From: Synaphobranchus kaupii
Lineage: Eukaryota; Chordata; Actinopteri; Anguilliformes; Synaphobranchidae
Length of the DNA: 64,000 nt
NCBI GenBank assembly: GCA_029718625.1
Contig: CM056383.1
Location: 14,749,066 to 14,813,065 of the forward strand
Reading direction: 5' to 3'
How positions within the stretch are numbered: the stretch's first letter is position 1; the number at the start of each line of letters is the position of its first letter. Both the position numbers and the translations under genes were made by a program. The notes below the pieces were generated by a model, which was given only the letters and a program-made list of their open reading frames with translations, searched no databases and was not told where the DNA came from. Of this stretch, positions 1 through 13,463 are shown in pieces.

Positions 1-1032
1 CTTGAGATTAAGACCAGAGACTCATGTCCCCTACGGGGGACAGAAATGAATTGCTGGGAGGATATATAAATAATCAACTGTACAACAGTGTCAAATTTGA
101 ATCGGCTTGGAATGTACACCTATCAGTAAAGATCGTTGGAAAATGCATCCAGTTAGAATGCTCTTACAGTGCATGACCAAAAACAGCATGCTAAATAAAA
201 TGCCATTTCATCACTTGGTGTCAGTTTTTCTTGATTTATAAGAACAAGTCAGTGATGGTGTTGCGCTATATATATGTGTGCAATAATTTTACAGTGACAT
301 TGTAAAATGGAGTGTTGATCTAGTTAGTTTATATGAGCCTCTTTTATACAACAGGGTTTATTGTGCGTTATGTTGTCGGCTATATCCTCTGCTCCGCAGT
401 GCCCCAGCCGTTAGCCGGCACGGCTTGCCTGAACCATGAGATAGAGCCTTGAGAAAGCAAATCCACGGGCGGGCTAGATTTATGGAGCTCCGCGGTACAT
501 CGGGGTCCTAATCTTCCACTTACCTTAGCTCCAGGGCAAACTTACTGCTGAGCGTGCTCACGATTAGCATTAGCGCCGGGCTGGAACGCCATTAGCTCTC
601 AACTGTACCATTCGGCTCAGAGGCCAGAGGGCTACTGAGTGGAATGCTGGAACGGGGCCATCTGCCACTGATTATCTGTGACTGTCCCAATGGGTTCAGA
701 TACCTGGCGATGACTACGAAACCAGATTAGCGAGAGAGGCGCTGAAATTGTTTTGAAGAGGCTAAAATGCTGCCTTAGAATTTCATCCATCCTCTGTTTA
801 AAATGGCCTTTTCTCTTCCCCTCAGTGACAAACACAGCACTTTCCAGATTCCAACGGGGGAAAACACTTAAGAGTCATTCTTGCCGCAACTGTCTATTTG
901 ACATTAGTATTCTTTGGCTAATTTTTCAATATAATGCAGAAAGAATGTTGCCGCAGAACAATATAACCAGAAAGACATTTCATGAATGTATAATAATATA
1001 AAGGATGATTCTGTTGAAAGTATAAGTCAGGC
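1..1032. other. Single-copy non-coding DNA
   Basis: No gene, splice-flanked exon or known repeat is recognisable. Open frames here are short, overlap on both strands and have no domain. Base composition is mixed, with a GC-richer part around 380-660. Confidence 0.5.
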
Positions 1033-1480
1033 AATAGAATAGAATAACTTTTATTTTCCTGTAAAGGAACTTCAGTTGTAGCCAGAAACAACAAAAAAGA
1101 CAGACAGTGGGGCAGACCCACAACAAACAAACACAAACGATCAAATTAATTAAGTGCGAACATCAAAAGCAACAACAGCTCCTCATCTGCCTCTGCTGTC
1201 TTGAGCTGTCCAGTGTCACTAAGCAGTCCAACAACCACAGGGACAAAGGTTCCCCCGAGTCGACCAGAACAATGCGGGTCTCCCGGATCACAGCTGCTCC
1301 AATCCAAGCCCCGCCGACACACACAAACTCCGCCTCCGCGACTCTCCTCCATGCACGCACACTTGCTTAGTCTCCGTCCAGTCGAATCCACTCCACCTCC
1401 GCGACTCTCCTCCATTGTTTCCCTAGCAGCACATAGCAGCGCATGAAAAAAACAAAAGACAAAAACTTGATACAACAAAA
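1033..1480 (-). repeat. Putative retroposon 3' end, reverse orientation
   Basis: Read on the minus strand, this stretch ends in a GC-poor tail with ATAAAAGTTATTCTATTCTA. Such AATAAA-like plus short-repeat tails are seen at the 3' ends of some fish non-LTR elements. A 20-bp word (CCTCCGCGACTCTCCTCCAT) is exactly duplicated at 1333-1352 and 1396-1415. A minus-strand open frame of about 110 codons (1146-1478) crosses the region but shows no domain. The family was not identified. An ancient processed transcript is an alternative. Confidence 0.3.
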
Positions 1481-4309
1481 CACATTCAAATTAACAAACA
1501 CGAAAACGAGAGACAGCAGGACTACATGTCGCCATTACAGCGCCACGTGACGTCTATCACATTGAATACCTGGATAAGGCAACTGCCGCCTTGCTAAATG
1601 TTTTGAAAAGACGTGGTCTCATCTCCTTCACTCTCCCCAGGTGCAATGAGTCCCAAGTAAGCCTGACCAAATTATCTAGTCCAAATTCAAAATGATCTTT
1701 CCAGAAGAGACAGTGCTCATAATATTAATCTTGTCCACCCTGTTGAAATGTATTCTGCTTTCTAATGCATAGTTTTCAGATGGTGCGCTTTTTAAAAGGG
1801 GATACCTTATACTATATGCAAAGATATTTGCTTTTGAAAAACAGAGGAATCAACCAATTAATCAGCCATGATTTATTTTTTTAAATGGTCACAAGTGAAA
1901 AACAGAATATGTGTATGATTATAGCGAGGATGGAAAATGTCTATAATGGAGTGATAACATATGCTATCATACATTATATTACCATCTGATATCACATAAT
2001 TTTGGTTAGTAAAAACTTTCCTTGATTGGAGCTAATTCATCGAAACTCATAAATGGAGGTGAACATATTTTTTGCAGCATACAAATTAAAATAAATAGAG
2101 AACTGAAGATTATAGTTACTAAAAAACCTCTAACATGGCTTATTGAAAACCAAACTTCCCATGAAAGTGTCATCAAATCCCTAACGAATGACTGCTTTTG
2201 ACACAGACGTATTCAAATAGCTTTGTTAACCCCAAAGAATTTTGTATTTTCTGAAACCCCAAATATGGGTAACTTCTGTCATTTGAGAGAGTGTCACCCA
2301 TAAAAAAGGTATCTTTGGTAGGCCTACGTCAATTTATTAAAAAAGAAATGTGCTGAGATAATCAGACCAAACTCCGCCCACACGGTGGCTGCCCAGCTGT
2401 CTTTCGTGATGCTTAAGTGGAGATGGACCGGCTTCTTTAACCGTTTACCCTCGCTTTACCCTCCCGCATCACAGCAAACCAAGTGCAGCATTCCAATATG
2501 GTGTCATCTGCTTCCTGTCACGGCCCAGATGTAGCCAAGGGCACAAGACGTGTTGACATTGAGGTCAGTCGCGCAAACCGAAAAGCATCGTTTTCAACAC
2601 TTATTTCATCAAGAGCATTCCAATCTGCTCCTTTATAAAATACTTTACATGAATTGCATTTACTGTCTTTAAATAAATTGCTGCTTCAGTGAAAGGCAGT
2701 ACTTTAAAAGGTATCATTTTAACCCTGGTTCTGAAGGGCTACAATTTCTGGAAGCCTTCATTGCAGATAGCTAATTTACCACTTGATTCAAAGATCAAAC
2801 GTCTTCATTGAGCAAATGTGATATTCCTCCTCCTCCAGTACTGAGTATTCAACATTTCATGTTTAAAAACAATTGGAAAAAATGCTGGATATTCCCGTAC
2901 CAAACATTTTAAATACACGGAAATGCATTTACATTCTATTTCAGTTCAAATGCATTGTGTCCCGTATCCCAGTAACAATGTAACACCTGCACATTTAATT
3001 ACCATACATTTTACATATATTCATCATATATTTTCCATATATCATGAAAAGGCATGAATTCTAGTGTTTTTTAAGAAAGTAAAATGTATGTTCCCTAAAC
3101 ATAAGGTTTATTGGTATATTGTTAATTTATGTCTTCACTATATTTTATCTGAGTAATACTCTTTAAATACATTTGGTATGGGTTACCCCAAAATTCAAAA
3201 GTCTGTTAGAAACGAGCAAAGATACCTGGAAATGTGCTCTCCAGCACTCATTTTAATAGCTGGAATCTCTGTGGGATGCCATTATGGGCCAGAGATACTG
3301 TCCACTGTGTTTTCTCTCTCTCTTACATGTTTAGACACAAAGTTATGTTAGTAATGCCACAAGTAGACATATCGGTACCTCCCTCCTGTGCCTCTTGGTC
3401 CTACAAGATCTTTGCCTTCCAAACCCAAATTTGTTTATTTATTTTACTGGGAGTGTATGCATAAATCGCATCAGCTCATGGCGATGATGGTATCCAGCCT
3501 GTTGCACACAAGTGATTTTCGAGGACGGAGCCACCACTTTCAGCCCTCTCAGCTCCAGAAATTGCTAGAAGCTGGAGAATGTCACAGGTTGACACATGGA
3601 AGGGGCCTAAAACACATATTTTTAACGTGTCAGGTTGTCAGGAACAGAGTCTCAGCCACGGGCAGCATGCAGACATGGTTTGACTCTGGTTTCTTTGAAC
3701 CCGCTGTAGGCAGTGTACATTTTTTGCCCTTGTTCATTTTGTGACGTCCAATTTTACGCTGTGGCACACGGTGTATGAAAAGAACACCGTTTAACTAATA
3801 CCGTATCACATTATACATCCCGTGAAGGGGCGATTGATTTGGGAATGCTTGATATATGTGAAACTTCTCATTTGAGATGTGACGTTAATAATATTTTCAG
3901 GAGCAGAAACTATAGTTAGAACAGCATCTTATGATGTCAGATTATTATAATTTTTTTCCTTTACTAATCATGGAGATATTGATTGTATGTGTCTAAACCT
4001 TGAAGTATAATGCTTGTGTCGGTTTGAGATGCTCAATCATAATGTGTGTGTATTCAGTTTTTTGCCTGTATTACCTACCTATAGGAAAAACAGATTCAAT
4101 TTAGCTTTGAGAGCTAATTCTGGGGCAGTGCACTGTCCCTATCCATCAATCAAATAGATAAATGGCTTGTATGTGCAGGGGGTAATTAAAGTTTTATTTT
4201 TATTTTTTAACCTTACACTTTGTGCAACTGATTATTTACACACCAGTGCCTCATTACATGAAAATGAGAGCTTATACGGTTGCTCAAACCAGCTACAAGT
4301 AAGAAACAA
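1481..4309. other. AT-rich single-copy non-coding DNA
   Basis: Mostly AT-rich sequence without recognisable repeats or exons. Short open frames at 3234-3744 have no domain and no gene-like context. I see nothing else that can be named. Confidence 0.5.
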
Positions 4310-4680
4310 GCCACATTTGATGCACTAGGAGTTACAGAATTCACCAGCGAGGCCTATCGTTTCAAATGAGTGTTTGCTAATGAGATGGAGAGCAGGCACT
4401 CTTTCTCCCCGTTTGCCTGTGGCTTCTGCCTGGGTCCGCTTGTGCACTTTAAAGCTCCATTCCAACAGGAGCGTTTGCACATTTTCTGGTCGCTACACAT
4501 TCAAGGATGACCATAAACAATGGCTTAACTGCTGACTGGCAGACGGGGTTCCGATGAGTTTTGAAGCGCTAATCGGCGAAACGGTATCGTTCGTTGCTTC
4601 AGAAATGGAGACGGCCAGTGGCCCGTGCGCAATAGTCAATCCACAGTCTGGATAGCCCCTTCAGGGCGTCACACGAATAG
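4310..4680. promoter_or_regulatory. Candidate conserved non-coding element
   Basis: A non-repetitive block of balanced composition within AT-rich flanks. It contains homeodomain-type words (CTAATGAG, GCTAATCGG). This is inference only: nothing in a single sequence proves constraint. Confidence 0.18.
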
Positions 4681-5449
4681 CGCAGAACTGCTGTAAAAAA
4701 AACCCGGCAGAAATGTGTTTAAATTCAATTTCAGCGTGTTTGCCCAGGCCTTTTTCTAACAGACCGCAATCCCTTTACAAAGTGTTTCAGAGCCAGATGC
4801 TGATTTGAATAGGTTTGGTTTAGTGAAATCACTGGCTTTGTAAAACTCTGACCCCTATTTTATATCATAAAAACAAAATCAAATAATACATAGAAAATAC
4901 ATGTATATTAAATTTCACTCAATGTATTCAATATCTATCTACATGTGACATACTACCATTCATAGGCATCAAAATTCAATAAATTTGCAATACGTTCAAG
5001 ATAATTAGCATGCTTCTTCCATGATTTCCAACCTGTGTTGAAAAGCCACTGATTCTATTACATTTTATATACATTTTATGTCCTATGTACATACACATAT
5101 GCTTTATGTACTTTTCCATAATATAGCTTATTTTCAATTTTACGAGTAAAACATTCATATTTACACTTGTTATTGTTAAGGGAATTTACATTTATCATTG
5201 TTTCCTACCTACAATGGCACAGTTCTAAAAATGTAACTGAATGCACTCTGCTGTACAGAAGCTGAAAGCTATATACGTGAACCTTGAAATAATATACCAG
5301 ACTTATTTCATTCACTAGCATGCACTCAATAAATTAGAGCCCTTTAAAAATTATCTTTGGCGGATGTCATGTTTCATGTCACCAGGTATGGGAGGAAGTA
5401 ATGAGTTGATCTTACGATGTGCAGCTCATGAAATGACACGCTGACATTT
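4681..5449. other. AT-rich non-coding DNA
   Basis: AT-rich with many TATA-like and ATTT words. No exon, RNA gene or mobile element was recognised. Confidence 0.5.
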
Positions 5450-5760
5450 CGCTTAAGAATTTATGGCGTGTGAATTTATTACGGGACCATTCATCTCCAG
5501 GCAGACGTGAGCCCGTCCTGAACCGCGCGGTCCACGCGGCGCTCTGGGAAAGCCGCTGAGCTGCCGGAGTTCCCGCGTCGAGTTTCCGCAGAAACCCATG
5601 ACGGGAACCGATGCCTTGTCCGTTTTCGATTTGCGGATGACCCGTGTTCGGCTGATTGATTGACACCTGCGATTGAAGCAAAGCTGATTTGTCGCGAGTT
5701 GCGTCGAACAGTTTATATCGCCCTGTCTTCGTTCTGGGCTATCAGAGAAGAGACTCTTCA
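5450..5760. other. Locally CpG-rich block
   Basis: A GC- and CpG-rich patch (for example GAACCGCGCGG and CACGCGGCGC near 5520-5540) in AT-rich flanks. Two overlapping minus-strand open frames cross it only because stops are rare in GC-rich sequence. It could be a small CpG island or a GC-rich conserved element. No promoter motif or transcript evidence is visible. Confidence 0.3.
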
Positions 5761-7944
5761 CTAAAGGAAGTCAACATCAATTTAATGAGGCATTATCATT
5801 GTTATATAAAATGGAAAGTAAAGTAGTCCCCGTGTCTTCTCACATCATTTTTAATTATGCTGAGGTTTCCCCTGCAATCCCTTTACAGTGGCCAGGAGGA
5901 TGAGAGCTGTTTATAGGACAAGGTACTTAACTTGTTTCAGTAAGTATTCAGCTCTCTAAATGGGTAACATGTTTAAAAGGAAAGTCTAAGCTTCTCTTGG
6001 TAAGGGTGCTTGCTATTGAATTAATTAATAACATGAAAATCAAACTTCCACAATAGATACATGTCTGATGGTGGTTTTGAAACATACGTCACATTCTTCT
6101 ATAAGAACAGGAATGGTATAAGACCGTATTGCAGAGGCATCGTGCCCAATAGGAGCGTGTCTTACGCAGACCTCTCCGCTGGAGGGGTGTCCTTTATCTG
6201 ACTTAAATGGAAGGGATGGAGTCAGTGGAATGGATTCAAACAGTCATTTCACTCTCCACTGGCCCCGCTGGCCCAGGGCTAGTATCTGCTCCCGTATCCC
6301 AGCATGCAGTTGCCTCTCGGTTGACGTGACTGTGCTCTGGGCCCCTGTCCGGGGCCGCTCCTGCACAGCGACACAGAGAACGCTCGGAGCAGAAGAGGGC
6401 CAGAATTTGCGGGAGGGGTGCCCCCGCCAAGGCATGTGTCGGATCGAGGGAGCGCGAGAATCTTTTCCAAGCATGAATCTTTTCTAATTAATGCAATACA
6501 TATCTGATTTCATATAAGCCTTGTGACACCTACTAGAAGTGCAAAATTAATTTATAAGGCCTGCTAAATCTATCCTCCTAATTCCATCAACATCATTCCC
6601 TGATCTCACTTTAGTATAGGGGGAAATTAGTGCTGGATCAGTCAGAGATGGCTTTTTTCTCTAAAAAGATTCCACTTAAGATTATTGCGTTAACATGGAA
6701 TCTGATGGACGTTTGTCACAGGCTACAGCTCGCGTGCAATATGCACGATTGGGTTCCCATAACCTGTCAGGCATGTGTGAAAATGCTAAAGTAACAAAAA
6801 TCACGTGCGGTACGGTAGTACGCTGAAGTGAGCTGTTGTTTTGCCCAGAGAAAGGTGTAACTTTGGGAAACCACCTTAGGAAATGGCTTCTGCTGTTGTA
6901 CAAGAGAGCTTTTGCATCTCGGATCGACAAAAGGTTTCACTTTTGAGGCTGGATCAATTGATACATCCGTTGTCCTTGATATATGAAATGATAATGGGAA
7001 TGTATGAATGGCTGCTGCCAGAATAAGCCAATTATGACATCACAGCATGCACAACCATGATCTTGACATTCTACTTCAGCGATATGACTGGGAATACGTA
7101 CATAGTGAGCATCTTCTCTGATGATACATTTACTTTTCTCACGCCCGTGCTCCACCCATAATCAAAAACACTTTAAATCAACCAATCAGCGTCTTTCTTT
7201 AATTATTTTAGCCTATCAACCTCCTGCAAGTATGAACTTTTGATACTGTTTGACAAGGGCCATGACAATGTAAACACGTTGATCAAACCGTTCTTCATTG
7301 ATCAAGATGACTCCGAACACTGTTCCATCTTCAGCAGGTGCTAAATGAGGCTATTTAAATGAAAACTGAACCATGCTCGGAGACACCAATCTTCTAGTGG
7401 CACAAGTAATCTCTTCTTCTCGGAACACTCATTGCGTTGGTGCATGTGACATCTAACGAAAAATCTCGGCTTGATCAATTGGTAGACGAGCCCATTTTAA
7501 ATGAGAGCTTTTAAAAGAAGAACTGGTAATAATCCTTGGACAATTATGAATATGTGTATTAGTGATATATGCGGCCGGCACACACCCGCCCGCGCACAGT
7601 GCCTGCTTGTTCCGAGTCGCCCAGATGTTCGGAGGCGCTGAGTCGAGGTTGATCAATGCGCCCCTGTTTGTTGTGTGGACCCCTTGTGCGGGCAGACGTT
7701 GGGAGGGGTGGGTGCTGTCTGTGCTTTGTCCCACGATCGGCAGATGCCTCGGGGTTCGCAACATTTATTCGATAAAATATTTACGCATGCTCAATGAAGG
7801 CCATGTTCAATGACCCCGACCCTTTCGGCCCTCTAGTGGCGAAACGTTGTTACTGCGGGAGCCGTTCGCTCGCACTGGGGCAGCCGGTGACAGAGAGGAA
7901 GACGCTCACTGGGTTTCTAAATTTGCTTCCGCCCGTCCCGTATA
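5761..7944. other. Single-copy non-coding DNA
   Basis: No recognisable gene or repeat. GC-richer patches at about 6250-6480 and 7560-7760 carry overlapping open frames on both strands with no domains; these are treated as spurious. Confidence 0.45.
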
Positions 7945-8110
7945 GGGGCAGCAGTGCAGCCTAGTGCTGAGGAAATTGGGCTCGTAACTCAGGTTGCAAG
8001 ATCAATTCCCTGGTGGGAGGTTGCAAGGTAGCTAACCTGAACTGCTTCAGTAGATATCCAGGTAAATAAATGGATTGTACTGAAAGAATGCAAACTGAGC
8101 ATAGTAACTG
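7945..8110 (+). mobile_element. tRNA-derived SINE, 3' tail missing
   Basis: The head (GGGGCAGCAGTGCAGCCTAG) resembles the RNA polymerase III A box of a tRNA. About 55 bp later, CAAGATCAATTCC is a degenerate B box (consensus GGTTCGATTCC). The body continues with the wording TAGATATCCAGGTAAATAAA and ATGGATTGTACTG, shared with the copy at 39284. The 3' tail with GGATAAGAG is absent, so the copy is 3'-truncated or diverged. SINEs are non-coding and rely on a partner LINE for mobility. Confidence 0.75.
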
Positions 8111-10949
8111 TACATTAGAACATCAACGGAATGCCCCAAAGAGAGGGACAGAGGGAGGGGGGAGAGAGAGAGAGAGACGGTAGAAAAATGAGCACAGCAT
8201 AATGTATTATAAAGGTGTACAAGTTGTCTTCTGATCAATATGATAGAGTCCCTCCTCATAACCAGTAGTGTCTATGTACCGTGTCTCCCACTGTACTGAT
8301 GTAAAGCTCCACTGGGCCCTTGCATTCCCAGATATGACTAACTGCCAACTTACTCCTGCAAATTCCCCATCATTTATCCTGCACAGCAATGTCAGCCGCT
8401 CAGTGTGACAGCGCTGAGATACACGCTGACAACCGCACCGACCCCTCCGCCTGTCCCACTCTTACAAATGGCAATCGATTATAATGTCGCCGCGATATCG
8501 ACCAGTTCTTATGTAAGCTGCCGCAACACACGCAGAGCCCCAACGAGTGCTGATAAATGTGATTGGACATCGCAAATTGGGGGGAAGGGCATTAAGCATT
8601 AAGTAATAATAAAAAAAGAAAACCGTGTGATTTCTGGCATTGTTCTTGGTTTGGGATTGCAATGGGCAGTGGCAAAAGAAAAAGTAAAAGTAAGGTCTTG
8701 ATGGACTTTGTTAACCTATCCGTGGAGAGCAATGGAGCCTGACCACAAGGCCCAAAAAAAAGAAAGAAAAGCTCCACCCTTCTCTCATAGCCCTGTAGTT
8801 ATTCTAGACAAGCTCAGTTCACTAATCCGTCCCGAGGGATTGTATGCCAGTCAGGTTAAACGCTGCTCACTTCCTGTTCTCTCCCCTGCCTCAAAACTCC
8901 GCTTCCCTACAGCCTCCTCTCATTTGAGGTCCTCAGGTTACTCATTTTCAAAGCAGACCAAACACTGCTGTTCGGAGATGGGCAATTTGAGGATTTTTTT
9001 TTTCTCTCCTCCCTTTTGCCGACAATCACCTCGTAATCGCTTTCTGAACACCTTTGAAGTGCCGGCAGTTCAAAGGGTCTCCTTTAGACTTGGAGAAACC
9101 CGCCCATCGTTTTGCTTTCATTTTTCATAATTGGTCCTGTCTGATGCTGGGTTTGAACTGAGGAAGTTATCAGCACAATGAGTAGCAGGACTGTTAGCAG
9201 AGGAAATACACGCCTTTTTTTGTTGTTTCTTTTTTTTTTCTTTTTGCTCCTGGCTTACAGAAAACACATTCAGCGCATCAAACGGACACATGTGTCTGAT
9301 TAGTTCATGAAAGGTGTCTCTATTAGAAATCACGTTACCCTGGAGCCAAGGAACATATAGTATTATACCGTACGGAACATTCAAGTCTGAAGAGCGTCCA
9401 TCTTTTTTGGCATGTTTCTGCCTTGCACCTACAAAGGCATTAACTGTAACTCTCAGTATAAACAAAATGGTTCTCTCTTCTTCCTATGGGGGGATAAAAG
9501 ACGTTTAAACAGCTGTATTTATGCTGAGCCTTTCCCCTCTCTGCGTGTGATAGTGTACAACAGGGAGCACCTGCCCATCAGCTTAAACCATGGCCTCAGC
9601 TGTATGCTGTAGATTAACATCCCTCTCCGACATGTTAAATTTTAACATATGGCGCAGTTTACGCCCCCCTTTTTTGAAAATAAATTTTTTGTCCGGTAGA
9701 TTTTTCTCCGTTCAGAATGCGCAATGCTTCTGAACATAGTTTCAAAGCCTGCGGTCACCAGCGGAATCACACAGTCATTGCATCACACAGGTAGTGTGGT
9801 TTATATTCTCTGACCCAGCAAACTCAACCTCCCCTTTATCAACATGGCAACCTTAACTGCTCCACTCCCGACAAACCCGGGGCCACTCTTTATCGGGAGC
9901 ACTAAAAGTGGCTTGCAGAGAGTGACAGCCAGGTCATCCACAAATGATAGATTGGGAATAGCTTCAGACACTGTAGTATGCTTTAAACTCATAGTCCAAG
10001 TTTCACCGTACCATGAAACCGTGTATAAAATTAGGGTTTGTAAGGACACAGGAGTAATTATTAGTGGTATCAGGCCTTCCTGTGGAAGAACAGATGCATA
10101 AATCCAGAGATTAATGGTGTACCCATCTATTCACAAGGCATGTTCCTTGCTAGAGGCCAGTTGAGTCATCCTTCATTTGTTTGAAATGTAGACTTCAGTC
10201 CGCTGCTGGAGAGCACAGGAAACGTGTGATGCGATGCAGCTGACAGCAGCTAACAGTGCGTCTTCTGTAGTTTATCTCCATGCGCTGTGCCTTAATCACA
10301 GGCAGTGCATGGCCAGTTAAAAATAACCTGTGTGTAAGAAGACTGGGGAAACACAGACTGACCGACCCTTCACGACCCCCTGTAACCGTGCGCTGCCGGG
10401 TTACAATGGGACGGTTATGGCCTATAAGCGTGGATAATATGCCTGCGTCCGAGGGTCCTATTATGCACTCATTTGTGACTAAATGTGCAGTCTGCTGACT
10501 TGACCTAAAAACGGCAACTGCACAGAACTACAGGCTAGGATGGGGGTCTCACACTCTGTGTCGATTTTCATCCCCCTGAAGCTTCTGCTCTCGTCATCGC
10601 GGAAAAGCGAATCCTAGGTTGACTCTTGAACATGCCCTGTCCGCTTGTTGTTTGGCGTCGCTGTACTTGAGCTTGTTCACCTCCACCATTGCGTCAGACC
10701 CATAACTGTCTCGAACACATCTTAGAATAATAAACAGCACAGATTTGGCAAATGTGCGCAAAGACAGAAATTGCCAGTGCATCTCAGGCATGACTGAGCA
10801 TGGTTATTTTATAATATTTTCAAGGAAAAAACCTGCACAGTGCACCCTTAAATGACTTAACCTAATCACGTAAGTGTATTATGCGAAAAACCAACAGACT
10901 CCGCAGCCGCTAGGATTTGAGTTTGAGTTCCCTGGTCTAGGGCCTAGTT
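8111..10949. other. Single-copy non-coding DNA
   Basis: A short GA-rich tract (about 8150-8180) follows the SINE. T-rich runs occur at 8993-9003 and 9218-9245. A near-palindrome (ATGTTAAATTTTAACAT) lies near 9633. Open frames at 8708-9130 and 9844-10101 have no recognisable domain. No exon was recognised. Confidence 0.45.
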
Positions 10950-11080
10950 CAGGGGTGTCCAATCTTATCCAAAAAGGGCCAATGTTGTTACAGGTTTTTG
11001 TTTTAGCCTAGCACTAAGACACCTGATTCTACTTATCAGGGTCATGATGGAAGACCATCAATTAGTCTAATCAGGTGATG
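10950..11080 (+). mobile_element. hAT-type MITE fragment
   Basis: Begins CAGGGGTGTCCAATCTTATC, the same terminal word as the complete element at 44772, followed by shared internal text (CACCTGATTCTACTTATCA). The right terminus CACCCCTG is not found downstream, so this is a 5' fragment. hAT elements have short terminal inverted repeats and 8-bp TSDs. Confidence 0.7.
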
Positions 11081-13307
11081 TCAATTTACATAATGACCTC
11101 ATGAGGTAAGGTCCATAAAGTTTAATATGTTCTAATCGAGAGACAGCCCCTTCCCTCCCCCATCCAACCTCAACGTTACACGCTAAAATTGGAGTCACAG
11201 CCATGTAATCTTTTTTAGCGCATGTTAATGCAGAAACACCTGTCACACAGACAAGGTCCATCCTGTAATACTGTTGTAAGCAGATTACACACACTTTAAT
11301 ACCAGGTATTTACGGAAAATTGGTGTACTTAAGTGCTTATAAAATGTCTCGTAAAATTCCAAGAAAAAAAACTTGAAACGTGTTTAATTTATTTATTTTC
11401 CTTATCTTCTTCTACTTGTAATAACCTTTCAGGTCCTGTTCATTAAAGCACTGTACCAGCCGAGAAATAAAATCATATAACTTCAGGTTTTTTCTTTCTT
11501 TTTTTTTCTTCACATGAATTGAACGCATTAAAAATTCATTTTTCCGTACCCACTTAGCGTTGCATTGACAGAGCACGCTCCAGATAATGGGCTGGTTTTC
11601 GCCGCTCAAGCAGCACGGAGACGTAGCAGGGTTATCTGCGCCTAATTGCCTTCTTCCTCTTTTAATCCGAAAATTTGTCATGCTACCGTTTTACTCCCTC
11701 CCAGTGTCCTGAAGTATGTCCTACATTTTGTTCTGATCCCCCCCTCCCCCCTCTCCTCTGCACTAGCGCTTCGCTTTGACATCCCTCTCCATTTCACTAT
11801 GATCCCCCCCCATTTCTGACAGGCCACATCAGGAACAAGCAGCGCTCCACCTGACAGCTGGTATGGAGTTCTCTTGGAAGTTCTAAAGAGCTTGTTAATT
11901 AACCGAAGGTGTGATTTACACATCCCCTTTAGAAGCTAAAAGCTTCTAAACCTTGACTGCCTTAGTGGGCTGGTTTTATTCACTGTTACAGGAAGGCAGA
12001 GGGGAGAGACGCTAATGAAATACTCAGCCCTCAGCCTCCACCGGACCCCGCCTCTAACCTGCAATCTCACCTGTAAACCTCGTTAGAGCTTCTGTTTCAC
12101 ATCGTCAACTTTCCAGCGTAATGCAATAAAATAACACATCTCACCCACAGAGAAGGCACCTAATTCTTTCTTTCTTTTTCCCCCAGCTATTTTATATGTA
12201 GTCCCTGTTGCATTGCTATTTGATCAGGCTTGTTGACGTGAGCCCTCAAATCCCAGGACTAAGATGCTGACGACAACGAGGTGCTGATGGACGGCTTTTC
12301 AGGCCCACAGGAGAGCTGCCTTTGTCTTGGATGATGACATGCTGTACTGGTACTACGGCTGACACGGGTCGCCTGCTGCCAGCCACCACGGAGCATGCTG
12401 GGATATGCTGTGGTGTTTCATTTACTGTGGCAAGTTGGGGGAAGTGAGTGAAGGAGGGAAGGAGGGAGGGAGCGTGGGAGGGAGGGGCAGGGGGTGGAAG
12501 TTGCAGATATATACAGAACATATAAATTCATAAATACGGATATAAGGAAGGAGACATTTCACAAAAGTAAAGGATGTAATTACCTACCTTCTGGAGAGCA
12601 CAAAAAAAGAGATTGGTGTAAAAAAATGCCGGCCTCGCAAAATTCCAGGTAGATGCGTAGTCAGACATTTCTCTCTTCCGTAAACATTAAGAAGGTTTGA
12701 AGCTCACTCAGGTAATTTACCCACACTCCTCAACACTAATCCCCCGTAATCCCTTAGAGCTAATGTAATCAAATTAATGACTACAGCCTGAGCCAACTCC
12801 AAACCCCAGATGCAAGAGTGTTTTCAGTCAATATACCATAAACACTTCATAGTCAAAAAGATCAGTCTAAATGATCTAAATTAAATGAGTGTTAATCGCT
12901 CTTATTTAACCTTTCTTTGGAGATTATGGAGATTTCTCAAAGTATTTTGTTTGGAGGAGGTCAACATATTACCATCAAAATTAACAAGCATTCTGTTCTA
13001 CATACCCCAGGCAACAAAACCTTTTTTCACCATCTAATATCCCTGTCATTAAAATGCTTTTTTTTAGTGTATAATAAAAATTAAATCCTTGCATAATTTG
13101 CAGTGCAGCTGCTTCTGCATGATTAAGTAACACCTCAATTCGCAGAAGAAAATCTTAATTTTGCACTAATTATCAGAGGACACTCACTGATGCCCTAGCT
13201 TTCTACACACTGAACGACGCATTCCTGTGCTGTGCGGTTCATAACAACTCAATATCATGTGCAGCAAAGAGACATCACTAGAACCACATCAACCTCAATG
13301 GCCATTT
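11081..13307. other. Single-copy non-coding DNA with low-complexity patches
   Basis: No gene recognised. A G/GA-rich patch lies at about 12430-12500. T-rich runs occur near 11490-11510. Open frames such as 12246-12521 (minus) are the complement of the G-rich patch. Confidence 0.45.
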
Positions 13308-13425
13308 CACACACACACACCCACACACACACACACACACGCACGCACGCACGCACGCGCGCACGCACGCACGCATGCACACGCGCACACACACACACAC
13401 GCACGCACGCACGCACGCATGCACA

Positions 13426-13460
<35 letters not shown>
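13308..13460. repeat. Compound (CA)n/(CGCA)n microsatellite
   Basis: About 150 bp of alternating purine-pyrimidine sequence. It runs (CA)n, then (CGCA)n, then ATGCACACGCGC, and this arrangement occurs twice before a final (CA)n. Long open frames in several phases on both strands are by-products of the repeat. Alternating CG/CA tracts are known to favour left-handed Z-DNA under supercoiling. Confidence 0.97.

Positions 13461-13463
<3 letters not shown>

Noticed and set aside
13308..13460. CRISPR-like array
   Set aside because: No spacers; simple and compound microsatellites and minisatellites explain all regular repeats in the window.
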